Part shown: positions 54,382 to 64,000 of the stretch, in pieces | How positions within the stretch are numbered: the first letter of the stretch is position 1 | Layout: the number at the start of each line of letters is the position of its first letter | NCBI RefSeq assembly: GCF_000943565.1 | Contig: NZ_JTDW01000001.1 | Coordinates: forward strand, 310,001-374,000 | DNA length: 64,000 bases | Direction: 5' to 3' | DNA from: Neotamlana sedimentorum | GTDB taxonomy: Bacteria > Bacteroidota > Bacteroidia > Flavobacteriales > Flavobacteriaceae | Notes under the pieces: model-generated | The model's database searches: none | What the model saw: the letters and a program-made list of their open reading frames with translations, nothing else | Told to the model about the DNA's origin: nothing | Translations under genes and position numbers: made by a program

Positions 54382-54393
54382 AAATGTAATTAA
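53491..54393 (+). pseudogene. IS982 transposase with two in-frame stop codons
   Basis: The frame opens MHNFQANYDKILKVLKELDF at 53491 and runs through the DDE-type IS982 core (IAVDLTSEYMG, FIVDSMPLEVC, YYGYKLHPACSARG, VLLGDRGC). A TAG at 54157-54159 (after NQHNYKE) and a TAA at 54193-54195 interrupt it, but the same frame continues with TLFSQLCDQFMIRRNYAKSF and ITAMTIIQYINMFEFNRNI to 54393. There is no frameshift; the two changes look like point mutations, so the element is dead. Confidence 0.88.
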
Positions 54394-54551
54394 ATCTATA
54401 TAGGTGTTGTTGATAGTGTTTTAATTTACTAATAATTATGTCGTTTATGTTATGGGTATACATCGTCAAATTTTGAATAACTAAAAATATACTTCTTAAG
54501 TTAGCATTTTAATAAAAAAACTAAATTGAGACCTATAAAATAGAAAGCACA
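54394..54551. other. Non-coding gap between IS982 and the IS110 leader
   Basis: AT-rich, with no open frame of note and no RNA gene seen. The left end of the IS110 element probably lies in its last 100 bases, but IS110 elements lack clear terminal repeats and I cannot fix it. Confidence 0.5.
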
Positions 54552-54696
54552 AAAGAGAGGAATAAGGTTATTATATACGCAGAGACTACAGATCTCGTCA
54601 ACATTGAAAATCCCTCTCTTTATCTACACAGATTTCGAACAGTTCTATAAGGCTTTTAGACCTCGATTTTAAGTCGTTGAAACTCGCGTAGAGGTC
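54552..54696 (+). ncRNA. Structured leader of the IS110 element, candidate bridge RNA
   Basis: The 5' flank of the transposase gene forms two stems: AAAGAGAGG (54552-54560) with CCTCTCTTT (54613-54621), and GACCTC (54659-54664) with GAGGTC (54691-54696). IS110-group elements encode a bridge RNA in the non-coding DNA before the recombinase. The position, length and fold fit; guide loops were not defined. The call is an inference. Confidence 0.4.
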
Positions 54697-54716
54697 CTTT
54701 CAAAAATCATTTTCTT

Positions 54717-55693
54717 ATGAATAAAGATATTAAATATTTTGGAATAGACATTAGCCATTTGGTTTTTGATGTTACAGATTCAGAAGGCCATTATTATCAA
54801 TTTAAAAACAGTACTACAGGCTTTAAAAAGTTTATTAAGCTTTTGACAATAAACAGTCATTGTGTTATGGAAGCAACAGGTTACTATCATTATCAGTTAG
54901 CTTATTATTTACTTGAATCTGGGATTAAAGTTTCTGTTGAAAATCCATTAGCAGTGAAGCGCTTTATCCAAATGAAATTGTCCAAAATTAAGACAGATAA
55001 GAGTGATTCTAAACTAATCTGCGAATACGCGAAACAAGTAGAATTAAAGCTTTGGAAGGGTAATTCAAAGCATCAAACAGAATGCCTTCAAATGACTAGA
55101 CAGACTCCTTGCTGTATATACAAAACAAAGCACGATGTTAAAAAATAAGCTGCATGGAGAGTCTGTCTTAGGGAATCCGAGCAAAGCAGTTGTGAGCTCT
55201 CTAAAACGTAGTCTAAAACAGGTTCAAAAAGAAATAAAAACTTTAGAAGATAAACTCATGATACTAGTAAAAGAAGTCCATCAAGATCTATTAACCTAGC
55301 TAAAAAGCATACCTGGAATAGGCAGTAAAACCGCATTGATGTTAGTGGTTCTTACAGATGGATTTGAACGATTTACAAGTGGAAGTGAATTGTGTAGTTA
55401 TGCAGGCTTAACACCTGTTATTAGGAAAAGTGGAAGTAGCATAAATGGACGCAGTAAAATTAGTAAAATAGGAAATCAAAAAACTCCGTAATCTATTATT
55501 TATGTGCAGCTTTAATGCATGTAAATATAACAAGGCCTGCAGAGATATTTATGAGCGAATCGTAGGCAAAGGAAAAAGTAAAAAATTAGCTTTAATCGCT
55601 GTGTGTAATAAGCTCCTAAAACAAGCTTTTGCTATCGCAAAATCAGGCCTGATTTATGATGATTCTTATCGAAGTGCTTTAGATATAAATTAA
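54717..55693 (+). pseudogene. IS110-family transposase, broken by frameshifts and a stop
   Basis: The DEDD N-terminal part is read from 54717 (KYFGIDISHLVFDV, VMEATGYYHYQLAYYLLESG, KTDKSDSKLICEYA). The frame changes near 55130 to one giving MLKNKLHGESVLGNPSKAVV, meets an in-frame TAG at 55297-55299, continues with LKSIPGIGSKTALMLVVLTD and the Tnp_20 block ELCSYAGLTPVIRKSGSSI, and changes again in an A run near 55485 before NLLFMCSFNACKYNKACRDI and the end. At least three lesions; not functional. Confidence 0.85.
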
Positions 55694-56384
55694 TCTGGTT
55701 TTACTTGTTTTTTACCACAGTACTTTGTTGTGAATATATAGCTGATAGAGATTTTTTATGAAAAAATTAAAAGCCTACCAACTAAATATAACAAATATAG
55801 TAGAAATAGTATGTAGCTAATTTATAATGTACTTTTACCCTTAATTTATTAGTAGCCCTTGCACGTTTTCGTTACCAACACAACATATTTTAATATATAA
55901 CAGTGAGTAAATTTAGTGTTTTCTTTTAAAAAAAACAGATGTTGAAAAACTATATATCTGTGTAATATTTCAACATTACCACTATGTTATTTCTTAAAGG
56001 AGACATCTACTACACCTGTCCAAAGAGTAACCTTAAGTAAAAAGATAAAGCCAAGCCTACTTGAAAGTTAGTGTTTCTCTGTTTGCATTGTTGTATGTAA
56101 GCCTTGTAAGTTGTTTTCTAGGTATTTGGTGCAAATAGGAAAAGAGGCAGATTTGAGCATAATAAAAGTTGAAATGAGTCGGAGAGTCAGGGATAAATAT
56201 TTGAAATTTGCACAGTACAAAATTTGATTAAGGATTAATTAAAACACGAGAAAAGCTTTTTTCTGTTATGTGTTTTAATAATGGATTTATTATTAACAAT
56301 TAAACAAGCTAAATGAGAAAAAAACAATCAAAACAATCAAGCAATCAACTAAACAATTATTAAGCAATTTAATCTAAACTAAAT
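55694..56384. other. Long non-coding stretch between the IS110 relic and susC
   Basis: 691 AT-rich bases. The first part is presumably the right end of the IS110 element. I see no RNA gene or terminator. A 25-codon frame near 56062-56139 that resembles a lipoprotein leader is too weak to call. The last 150 bases should hold the susC promoter; no exact TTG-N19-TAnnTTTG match was found. Confidence 0.5.
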
Positions 56385-59300
56385 ATGAAACAAAAAAAAA
56401 CTTTTTTGAATAATTTCGAGTATAGACAAACTTTTTTCAATTTAAAAAAAGCGCTAGGTTTAATTCTGGCACTCGTCTATATAAATGTAGCTGCTATCGG
56501 TGAAAATTTTGATGCAAGTAGTATCTATCAAGAAAAATCTGTTAGTGGTACAGTGGTGGATGTCAATGAGGTTCCGTTACCTGGTGCCACTATTGTAGTT
56601 AAGGGAACTTCAATAGGAACAGTGACTAATTTTGATGGATCTTATAATATAACTGTACCAGATGGTTCAGAGATATTAGTGATTTCTTACGTTGGCTTTG
56701 AAACTCAAGAAATTAATATAAGTAATAGGTCAGAAATTAAAATAGTCTTGGTAGAGGATGCTTCATTACTTGATGAGGTAGTAGTAGTTGGGTATGGCTC
56801 ACAAAAGAAAATAAATCTTACAGGAGCTGTTTCTACCGTTAGTTCTAAAGAAATAACTCAAGCGCCAGTTGTAAGTACTAGTCAAGCACTTGTGGGTCGC
56901 GTTCCTGGTCTTGTGTCAACTCAAGAGAGTGGTGAACCTGGTCAAGATGATGCAAATCTAAGTATTCGTGGTTTTGGAACTCCATTAATAATTATAGATG
57001 GATTTGAAGCTCCATTAAATAATATTGACCCAAGCGAAATTGAATCTATATCTATATTAAAGGATGCATCTGCAGCTATTTATGGATCACGTGCAGGAAA
57101 CGGTGTTGTGTTGATAAAAACAAAGCGAGGAAGGATATCAAAACCAACATTTTCAGCTAACAGTTCGTATGCTTTACAAAGCTTAACGATATTTCCAAAG
57201 CCACTTAATGCTGCTAAATATGCCGAAATAATACGTGAAGCTGAGATAAATTCAGGAGTTCCTGAATCAAATCAGATTTTTTCAGAGGAAGACGTTAGGC
57301 TATACCAAGAAGGAACACAACCAGGTTACGAAGGAACAGATTGGTGGGACACTGTAATGAACGATACATCACCGCTTGTAAAGCATAATATATCTATGTC
57401 TGGTGGTAGTGAAGATATAAAGTATTATACATTTTTGGGTTATACTGGGCAAACAGGTATGTTTAAAAGTGGGGATAATAAATTTAATCGTTACAATTTA
57501 CGATCTAATATTGATGGGAATATAAATGATAATTTAACTGTTAGTTTAGATATATCTTTAGTTTTGTCTGATCTTACAAGCCCTACTAGAAATACATCTA
57601 CATTATTTTCTGATTTTTTGGGAATGCGTCCAACTTTCCCGGCAAGTCTGCCTGATCCAGATAGAGTTGCTTATGCAGGTACAATAGTATCTCCTGTAGC
57701 TAGTACAAACCGTGATATAGGTGGATATAGAGATAGAAATGACAATCAAATATTTTCAAATTTTGGTATAAAGTATGATGTTCCAAATGTAGAAGGACTT
57801 TCTTTTAAAGGTGTATTTAACTATATATATAGTACTACTGAAAATAAAAATTGGAATAAGAGCTATGATTTGTATACTTATGATTATACGTCAGAAGAAT
57901 ACACTACGTTTTCTGGGGCAATAGCTACAAGTTTAAGTGAGAGGTTTTCTAAATCAAGAACACTTTCTGGGCAAATGTTTGTAAACTATGACCGTACATT
58001 TGCAGAAGATCACGATTTATCCTTACTATTTTTAACAGAGTTCTCCGATTATAAAGACAAATGGTTTTCTGCTGGTCGAGGTAATTATATTTCCAATTCT
58101 TTAGATTACCTATTTGCTGGAGGAGAAGACTCCCAATCTTCAAATGGTGCTGCTTCTGAAACTAGTCGTTTAGGTTATATAGGTCGTTTAAATTACGCAT
58201 ACAAAGGAAAATATCTTTTAGAATCAACCATACGTTATGATGGGTCACCAAAATTCGCTGAAGATAAGCGTTGGGGGCTTTTTCCTAGTCTTTCGCTTGG
58301 ATGGAGAATTTCAGAAGAATCATTTTTTAAAGACAAAGTTGATTGGATAAACAATCTTAAATTAAGAGGAGGATTTAGTAAAACTGGTTTTGATGGTATT
58401 GGAGCTTTTCAGTATTTAACAGGGTTTAATTTTGGTGATAGATATATTGTAGATGGCCAAGTAAGAAATGGATTATCTCCTACAGGTTTAGCAAACCCAA
58501 ATATTACATGGGAGGAAATGACAATTTATAATTTAGGATTAGAGTACAATTTATGGAATAGTAAACTTTATGGTGAGATAGATGTGTTTTATCGTGACAG
58601 AGACAAAATATTGACTACAAGAGCACAATCTGTACCTTCTACTTTTGGAGCAACGTTACCTGAAGAAAATATAAATAGGCAAAGCAATCGTGGATTTGAA
58701 TTTTTAATAGGAACTAAAAATACAATTGGTGATTTTAGTTATGATATTTCTGGGAATCTTTCTTGGACACGCGCTAAGTGGGAAAAATTTGACGAACCAG
58801 AATATACAGATGAAGATGATATTCGTGTAAACCAAAGAACTGGAAATTGGGTTAATAGATGGTTTGGATATGAAACGGATGGTTTATTTACTACTCAAGA
58901 TGAAATAGATAATCATCAGCTTGACCAAGACGAACAGGGAAATGCCACAATAATGACAGGGGATATAAAATATATTGATCAAAATAATGATAATGTACTA
59001 GATTGGAGAGATCGAGTTGATATAGGTAGAGGGCATATACCAGAAATAATGTTTGGCACTAATATAAACTTATCTTACAAAAACTTTGATTTCTCAGCTG
59101 TTTTCCAAGGGGCAGCCAATTTCAACGCCAGAGTCAATATGCATATTGCTAATGAAAGTAATGTACCAGATATTATATATGATTTGAGATGGACTGAAGA
59201 GAACAATGATAAATGGGCAAAAGTACCTCGATTGTATATGGGTAATAAGGTAAACAATAATCATATTTCTGATTATTGGTTAAGAGATGCGAGCTATTTA

Positions 59301-59555
59301 AGATTGAAAGTACTAAACATTGGTTACAATTTCCCGAAAGATTTAATGGATCGCATATCCTTTAATAGTATAAGACTCTTTGTATCAGGAACTAACCTGT
59401 TTACAATTAGTGCCTTAACAGAGTATAGTATGGACCCTGAATCTCCTTCAGGTTGGGATCCTGATAGACCTAATGCTGCCCCTTCAGGAACAAGGACTGG
59501 ATATTATTATCCTCAACAAAAAGTATATTCATTTGGCATAAACATGTCATTCTAA
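56385..59555 (+). CDS. SusC/RagA family TonB-linked outer-membrane protein
   Basis: 1056 residues. A long leader (about 1-45) ends in a signal-peptide-like segment. Then come the carboxypeptidase-like domain (52-125; SVSGTVVDVNEVPLPGATIV, VISYVGFETQEI), the plug (130-245; VVVVGYGSQKKINLTGAVST, ISILKDASAAIYGSRAGNGV) and the barrel ending YSFGINMSF. SusC proteins import oligosaccharides with their SusD lid. The gene is paired with susD 12 bases downstream and followed by a hybrid regulator, the start of a polysaccharide utilisation locus. The glycan is unknown. Confidence 0.96.
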   Translation: MKQKKTFLNNFEYRQTFFNLKKALGLILALVYINVAAIGENFDASSIYQEKSVSGTVVDVNEVPLPGATIVVKGTSIGTVTNFDGSYNITVPDGSEILVISYVGFETQEINISNRSEIKIVLVEDASLLDEVVVVGYGSQKKINLTGAVSTVSSKEITQAPVVSTSQALVGRVPGLVSTQESGEPGQDDANLSIRGFGTPLIIIDGFEAPLNNIDPSEIESISILKDASAAIYGSRAGNGVVLIKTKRGRISKPTFSANSSYALQSLTIFPKPLNAAKYAEIIREAEINSGVPESNQIFSEEDVRLYQEGTQPGYEGTDWWDTVMNDTSPLVKHNISMSGGSEDIKYYTFLGYTGQTGMFKSGDNKFNRYNLRSNIDGNINDNLTVSLDISLVLSDLTSPTRNTSTLFSDFLGMRPTFPASLPDPDRVAYAGTIVSPVASTNRDIGGYRDRNDNQIFSNFGIKYDVPNVEGLSFKGVFNYIYSTTENKNWNKSYDLYTYDYTSEEYTTFSGAIATSLSERFSKSRTLSGQMFVNYDRTFAEDHDLSLLFLTEFSDYKDKWFSAGRGNYISNSLDYLFAGGEDSQSSNGAASETSRLGYIGRLNYAYKGKYLLESTIRYDGSPKFAEDKRWGLFPSLSLGWRISEESFFKDKVDWINNLKLRGGFSKTGFDGIGAFQYLTGFNFGDRYIVDGQVRNGLSPTGLANPNITWEEMTIYNLGLEYNLWNSKLYGEIDVFYRDRDKILTTRAQSVPSTFGATLPEENINRQSNRGFEFLIGTKNTIGDFSYDISGNLSWTRAKWEKFDEPEYTDEDDIRVNQRTGNWVNRWFGYETDGLFTTQDEIDNHQLDQDEQGNATIMTGDIKYIDQNNDNVLDWRDRVDIGRGHIPEIMFGTNINLSYKNFDFSAVFQGAANFNARVNMHIANESNVPDIIYDLRWTEENNDKWAKVPRLYMGNKVNNNHISDYWLRDASYLRLKVLNIGYNFPKDLMDRISFNSIRLFVSGTNLFTISALTEYSMDPESPSGWDPDRPNAAPSGTRTGYYYPQQKVYSFGINMSF

Positions 59556-59567
59556 AATTTAAATAAA

Positions 59568-61364
59568 ATGAAAAAGTTAGAAAAAATTATTTTATTATTA
59601 ATCTTTGCGCTTAGCTTTACGGCTTGTGAAGATATCTTAGATAAAAGCCCAACCGACATTATTTCAGAAGATGTTGTTTGGAACGATAACAGATTAGCTG
59701 AGGCTTATTTAGATCAAATCTTTGCAAGAATGACATTTCTGTATCGAGAAGTCCCTTTCAGTGATGGTCAAGGTACACGTTTATGGTTTGTTCATGACCA
59801 GATTACAATTAGTGATGAAGCTAGACATACTAGATCTTGGTATAACACACATAATCGCTTTGGTCGTGGTTTATTGGATCAAAGTGGAGGATTTGATGAA
59901 AAATGGTTATACCCGCAAGTTAGAAATCTTAATGAGTTGATTGAAAAAATGGAAACTTCATCACTCTCTGAAGATGAGATACAAGCTTTGGTAGCTAGAG
60001 CTCGTTGGGCAAGGGCTATGTGTTATTTTGCTATGGTTAAACGTTATGGAGGAGTACCTTTAATTACTAATGTGCAACAGATTGATGATGATTATGAAAC
60101 GCTTTTTGTTTCTCGAAATAAAGAAGTTGAAATTTATGATTTTATTATTGATGAAACTGATGCAATTTTCCCTCTTTTAAATGATGTAGAAAGGGCTGGT
60201 TACCCAAGTAAATGGGCTGCTATGGCACTTAAAAGTCGTGCTGCTATGTATGCTGCCAGTATTGCTACTTGGGGAACTGTACAAATTGATGGTTTAGTTG
60301 GAATACCAAGTAGTGAAGCACAACGTTTTTGGCAAGCATGTTATGATGCGTCAGAATCTATTATTAATGATAGCCCACATAGTTTGTACAATAAGTATCC
60401 AGATGATAAAATTACAAACTTCCGAGAAATGTTCATAGATGAATCAAGTAATCCTGAGTCTATTTTTGCATTGCAGTCTGAGGGAGAAAATGCAGTTGGG
60501 TTTAATCATGGATGGGATAGTTTTACTGGTCCTAGAGCTTTTGTTGCTTGGGGAGGAAATGCTGCCGCACCATATTTAGAAACGATTGAAGCATTTGAGA
60601 ATATAGATGGAACTCCTGGGACTTTAGATAGAGATATGTACACAAATGGTTTATGGACTCCAGAAGAAGTATTTGGAAATAGAGAACCTCGCTTTTTTGC
60701 TTCTGTTTGGACTCAAGGCACAGAATGGCAAGGTAGTACAATAGAACTATACAAAAGCCTTATTTTACCTGATGGTAGTACTATTTCAAGTAACTCTTAT
60801 GAAGGTGTAAGAGCACAAGGTACTTCTGGGTCAGGTGGTACTCAAGGTTTTTCTGGTTTTGGTATTAAAAAATATCTTGATGAGAGTAAAATAACGCCAT
60901 CTAACTGGAGTTCGGAAACCGACTTTATGTATTTCCGTATGGGTGAGATTTATTTAAATCAAGCAGAGGCAGCTATTGAATTAAACCAACCAGATAAGGC
61001 CTTAGAATTAATAAATGAAATCCGTGATAGAGCGGGTGTAGCTCTTAGAACCACAATAGATAGAGATCTAGTTCGTCACGAACGTAGAGTAGAGCTTATG
61101 TTTGAAAGTCAGCGCTATTTTGATTTAAAACGTTGGAGAATAGCAGAAGATGCTCTAACGAGACCATTTTCTGGTTTAAAGTATTCTTTGGATTATAATA
61201 GTTATATTGATGGAAACCCTAGGTTTAAACTTGAAGTTCTTGAGAATCTTGATGGTAATAACCAAAAAGCATTCTTTGAGCGTCATTACTATTACCCTAT
61301 AACAACAGGTCGTATTTCTTCTAACCCTAATTTGGGGCCAGAAAATCCGGGTTATACTGATTAG
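59568..61364 (+). CDS. SusD/RagB family nutrient-binding lipoprotein
   Basis: 598 residues with lipoprotein signal LIFALSFTAC (Cys20). SusD hallmarks are DILDKSPTDIISEDVVW at the start, the TPR-like core (RARWARAMCYFAMVKRYGGVPL, AAMALKSRAAMYAAS) and the C-terminal RVELMFESQRYFDLKRWR and ERHYYYPI. It forms the glycan-binding lid of the SusC channel on the cell surface. It is cotranscribed with susC; a long stem-loop follows. Confidence 0.95.
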   Translation: MKKLEKIILLLIFALSFTACEDILDKSPTDIISEDVVWNDNRLAEAYLDQIFARMTFLYREVPFSDGQGTRLWFVHDQITISDEARHTRSWYNTHNRFGRGLLDQSGGFDEKWLYPQVRNLNELIEKMETSSLSEDEIQALVARARWARAMCYFAMVKRYGGVPLITNVQQIDDDYETLFVSRNKEVEIYDFIIDETDAIFPLLNDVERAGYPSKWAAMALKSRAAMYAASIATWGTVQIDGLVGIPSSEAQRFWQACYDASESIINDSPHSLYNKYPDDKITNFREMFIDESSNPESIFALQSEGENAVGFNHGWDSFTGPRAFVAWGGNAAAPYLETIEAFENIDGTPGTLDRDMYTNGLWTPEEVFGNREPRFFASVWTQGTEWQGSTIELYKSLILPDGSTISSNSYEGVRAQGTSGSGGTQGFSGFGIKKYLDESKITPSNWSSETDFMYFRMGEIYLNQAEAAIELNQPDKALELINEIRDRAGVALRTTIDRDLVRHERRVELMFESQRYFDLKRWRIAEDALTRPFSGLKYSLDYNSYIDGNPRFKLEVLENLDGNNQKAFFERHYYYPITTGRISSNPNLGPENPGYTD

Positions 61365-61913
61365 AAGTTCATCTTGTTTAACTTAAAAATAGGCTTGTAT
61401 GTAGTATAAGAAATATAATTTTTTGAATAACAAAAGGAAAGGGTTTGTCAAATCAATGTATTGATTTTAAAATTAAATAATTAATTTTTTTTCATGCAGA
61501 TATATAAACCCTTCTCCTTTTTCTATTTTGATAACTTTTCTAGTTGTTTTCCTAATTATCAATTATCGATAATTTAGGTTTTAGCTTGGGTTTTATCAAT
61601 TTATTAATAAATAGTCATACAAAATTGCGATATGCTCTTATTTATAAAATAGAATCTACAGATACTATTATAAGTATAAACTAATTCAGTAAAACTATCA
61701 GTCATATGCAATACAGAATGTAAGATATTGATTGTAAATTTCATTATCCTATATTCTTATTTTCTTGCAAATTTTAATTAAAAAAATTAATCATATATTA
61801 AAAGTAATTTTGCATAGTAAGAATAGCTGTATTTTGATGTAAATTTTTCTTGATAGTTTAAATTATGTATGGGAAAGAAAAGTATAGTTAAAATCTAAAA
61901 TTTGCTTTAATCT
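61365..61913. other. Non-coding region between susD and the regulator gene
   Basis: 549 bases. It holds the stem-loop described separately, then about 390 AT-rich bases without an open frame. TAATTTTG at 61805-61812 matches the -7 consensus and is a possible promoter element for the regulator; no TTG is found at the right distance. Confidence 0.5.
61432..61522 (+). terminator. Long-range stem-loop after susD
   Basis: AAAAGGAAAGGGTTT (61432-61446) pairs with AAACCCTTCTCCTTTT (61506-61521) except for one bulge; the roughly 60-base loop holds a second hairpin, AAATCAAT/ATTGATTT. It ends in TTTTT. It may be a terminator or an mRNA 3'-end stabiliser separating susCD from the regulator gene. Confidence 0.55.
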
Positions 61914-64000
61914 ATGAAACAAAGTTGGAAATTGTGGGGTATAATATTCCTGCTCGAAATTAGTCTATTTGGAATAACAAATACTTGCTCAATACTAGCA
62001 CAAAATTTCGAAAGATTTTCGAATAAAGAAGGTTTTAACCAAAATTCTATCAATTCCATTGCACAAGACAGGTATGGGTTTTTATGGTACGGAACACCAA
62101 ATGGCTTAATATTCTATGATGGCTATGAATTTAAAACTTATACAACTCAATCTGATACTAATGGTAATATTATTAGTAATGTTATTACACATCTGCATAA
62201 TGACTCCGATGGTATTTTATGGATTGGAACAAATAATGGAGTCAGTGTTTATATACCATGGCTTGAAAAATTTCATAATGTACCGTTACCCATTGAAATC
62301 TACATTGACAGAATAATTACAGCTTCCGATGGGAGAACCTGGTTTTTAGGTGAAAATACACTATATGTTTGTGAACTGATAGATATTGAAAAAGGAGTTT
62401 TTAGTCTATCGGATGATATACTAGAAGCAAAGCTCAAAAACACTAGAATACATGATTTTAACTTCAAAGATGACCATACATTGATTTTAGCAACCTCTGA
62501 AGGTATAAGTAAATTGATTTTTGAAAACAATAATAATCATGTTAATTCAATAAAAATAAAATATTTAACAAGTTTTGATAGTTTTAAAGAAGATGTGCTT
62601 AAAATATTTATAGATAAAACGAATATGTTTTGGATAGGAACAAGTAACGGTCTGTTTAAGACAACATTAGATGCTAATAAGGTTCACATTCTCGAAACTT
62701 TTGGACACTCTAAAAACCCCAATAAATCAGGTTCGTCATTTATCACCACTGCAATTTATGAAGATAATTCTGGTGCTATATGGGTTGGTACCAGAAACAA
62801 TGGGTTATATAAAATAGGTCAAGACCCCAAAATTTTTGAACATTTCGCTTATAATCCTAAAAACACATCAGGTCTTAGCAGTCATTACATCAAAGACCTG
62901 TATCAAGATGATTTTAATGTTTTATGGATTGGAACAGCTCAGGGAGGTCTTAACAAGTTAGATTTGGATCAAAAACCGTTCATTAATTATTCCAACAATC
63001 CATATGATTCGCAATCTATTTCAGACAATCTCATTACGTCTATTCTTGAAGATTCAAAAGGGAGGTTATGGCTGTCAGGATATAATAAACCTTTAGTTAG
63101 AAGTACTACGGAAATAACTCTTGAAACAGTAAATGAATTAAGGTTTGAAAATCTTGAAAAAGATATTCCAATATCCGATACCGATATTGTACGTATCATC
63201 TATGAGGATAAAAAAGGATTCATATGGTTAGGCTCAGATAAGCTAATTGTGGTGTACAATCCACTAAATGATAAGTTTAAGAAGGTAACACTAAAAGAAG
63301 AAAGCCGACTTATCAGTAACGCAATACGCAGTATTAGTCAGATAGACGATAACAATATTTTATTGGCAGGAACTGAGATTATTATTATAGAAAATCCTTG
63401 GGAGGAAATCAAGAAAAGCAAAGCCCCTCAGTTAGCTGTTAAGTCGGCTATCCATATAGAAAATAGAAGAGTACAGTGTGTGCTTAATGAAAGCAAAAGT
63501 TCTTTTTGGTTTGGTACAAGTAAAGGGCTAATACATGGGGTTTTTGATGGTGAAAAAATAATATTAGATCAAAAATATACAGACAATAAAGAAGTAAACT
63601 TACATTTAAGTAATAAAAATATTTTTTCTCTGCATAAGGATGGTAATGGTAATATTTGGGTGGGTACCTATGGAGGAGGATTAAATAAGTTATCTAAAGA
63701 TGATGAAGGATTGCCTTCCAAAATAACATATTTTAGAAAGAATGATGTTTTACCTGACGATGCTATTTATGGTATTTTACAAGAAGGTGATTTATATCTT
63801 TGGATGAGTACAGATATGGGGCTGGTAAAATATAATATTGATGATAATACAACTAGTTTATATGACGTAAGAGATGGTTTAGCACAAAATAATTATCGAG
63901 AAAATGCTTATTTTAAAGGCAAATCAGGTTTTTTTTATTTTGGAGGTTTAAATGGTTTGACCATTTTTAGACCTGAAAAAATCAAAAAAAATATCCAACC
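61914..64000 (+). CDS. Hybrid two-component system regulator, N-terminal propeller sensor (truncated by window)
   Basis: The first 695 codons from ATG at 61914, open at the right edge. A signal or anchor segment (about 8-30) is followed by two-component regulator propeller repeats: DRYGFLWYGTPNGLIFYDG, DSDGILWIGTNNGVSVY, DNSGAIWVGTRNNGLYK, VLWIGTAQGGLNKLD, GFIWLGSDKLIVV and GNIWVGTYGGGLNKL, among about a dozen. This is the periplasmic glycan sensor of an HTCS; kinase, receiver and AraC-type parts should follow beyond 64000. It lies behind susCD and most likely controls them. Confidence 0.9.
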   Translation, partial: MKQSWKLWGIIFLLEISLFGITNTCSILAQNFERFSNKEGFNQNSINSIAQDRYGFLWYGTPNGLIFYDGYEFKTYTTQSDTNGNIISNVITHLHNDSDGILWIGTNNGVSVYIPWLEKFHNVPLPIEIYIDRIITASDGRTWFLGENTLYVCELIDIEKGVFSLSDDILEAKLKNTRIHDFNFKDDHTLILATSEGISKLIFENNNNHVNSIKIKYLTSFDSFKEDVLKIFIDKTNMFWIGTSNGLFKTTLDANKVHILETFGHSKNPNKSGSSFITTAIYEDNSGAIWVGTRNNGLYKIGQDPKIFEHFAYNPKNTSGLSSHYIKDLYQDDFNVLWIGTAQGGLNKLDLDQKPFINYSNNPYDSQSISDNLITSILEDSKGRLWLSGYNKPLVRSTTEITLETVNELRFENLEKDIPISDTDIVRIIYEDKKGFIWLGSDKLIVVYNPLNDKFKKVTLKEESRLISNAIRSISQIDDNNILLAGTEIIIIENPWEEIKKSKAPQLAVKSAIHIENRRVQCVLNESKSSFWFGTSKGLIHGVFDGEKIILDQKYTDNKEVNLHLSNKNIFSLHKDGNGNIWVGTYGGGLNKLSKDDEGLPSKITYFRKNDVLPDDAIYGILQEGDLYLWMSTDMGLVKYNIDDNTTSLYDVRDGLAQNNYRENAYFKGKSGFFYFGGLNGLTIFRPEKIKKNIQ

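Noticed and set aside
54199-54393. A separate small gene after the IS982 transposase
   Set aside because: It is in the same frame as the transposase and matches its C-terminus; it is the part beyond two nonsense codons.
55502-55693. A separate 63-residue gene
   Set aside because: It is the C-terminal end of the frameshifted IS110 transposase.
56062-56139. Tiny lipoprotein-like frame upstream of susC
   Set aside because: It has a TTG start, 25 codons, and no ribosome-site, terminator or neighbour support.

Overview
The window is AT-rich chromosomal DNA of a gliding marine-type member of Flavobacteriaceae (Bacteroidetes). This rests on a gldK-gldL-gldM-gldN block (type IX secretion and gliding motor), a T9SS type A sorting tail, exosortase XrtF with its partner, a SusC/SusD pair beside a hybrid two-component regulator, and promoters of the Bacteroidetes TTG-N19-TAnnTTTG type.

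Layout. 1-1.7 kb: truncated purH and a GAF-type methionine sulfoxide reductase (minus strand). 1.8-7 kb: xrtF and its partner, then a metal-handling group (HYC_CC_PP protein, HMA-MauE membrane protein, TonB receptor, secreted HMA protein). 7.1-21.7 kb: a lineage-specific block with a minus-strand cassette ending in a huge exported propeller-caspase protein, a 51-residue lipoprotein, a TPR histidine kinase and response regulator, a T9SS cargo built from 186-residue tandem repeats, a FISUMP lipoprotein-like protein, and a TPR protein that looks like a STAND defence protein without its ATPase. 21.8-28.7 kb: minus-strand housekeeping genes (groS-groL; miaB, sigma-54 activator, lptE, TPR protein, secG). 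28.9-40.3 kb: lipoproteins, a membrane protein, topA, a metal-ligand-less arginase homologue, then gldKLMN. 40.4-50.9 kb: FAD oxidoreductase, DUF983 protein, ABC-F ATPase, a complete RND efflux operon, an LRR protein and a CPXCG protein.

51.0-55.7 kb is a degraded mobile island beside the initiator tRNA gene. It holds a Pycsar-type defence operon in which a class III nucleotide cyclase is followed, with overlapping stop and start, by an E2-like protein carrying a SEC-C motif. The cyclase ends in glycine, as CBASS cyclases conjugated by Cap2 do. The membrane effector upstream is cut off at its 5' part, at a junction with a TraN (DUF4138) conjugation-gene remnant. This is followed by an IS982 copy with two nonsense codons and an IS110 copy with frameshifts and a structured leader that may encode a bridge RNA.

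56.4-64 kb starts a polysaccharide utilisation locus: SusC, SusD and the propeller sensor of a hybrid two-component regulator running off the window. The glycan cannot be told from these genes.

The most unusual item is the cyclase plus E2 pair. It suggests that a pyrimidine-cyclase defence system may borrow the conjugation logic of type II CBASS. This is inference from motifs and gene order; no homology search was run.
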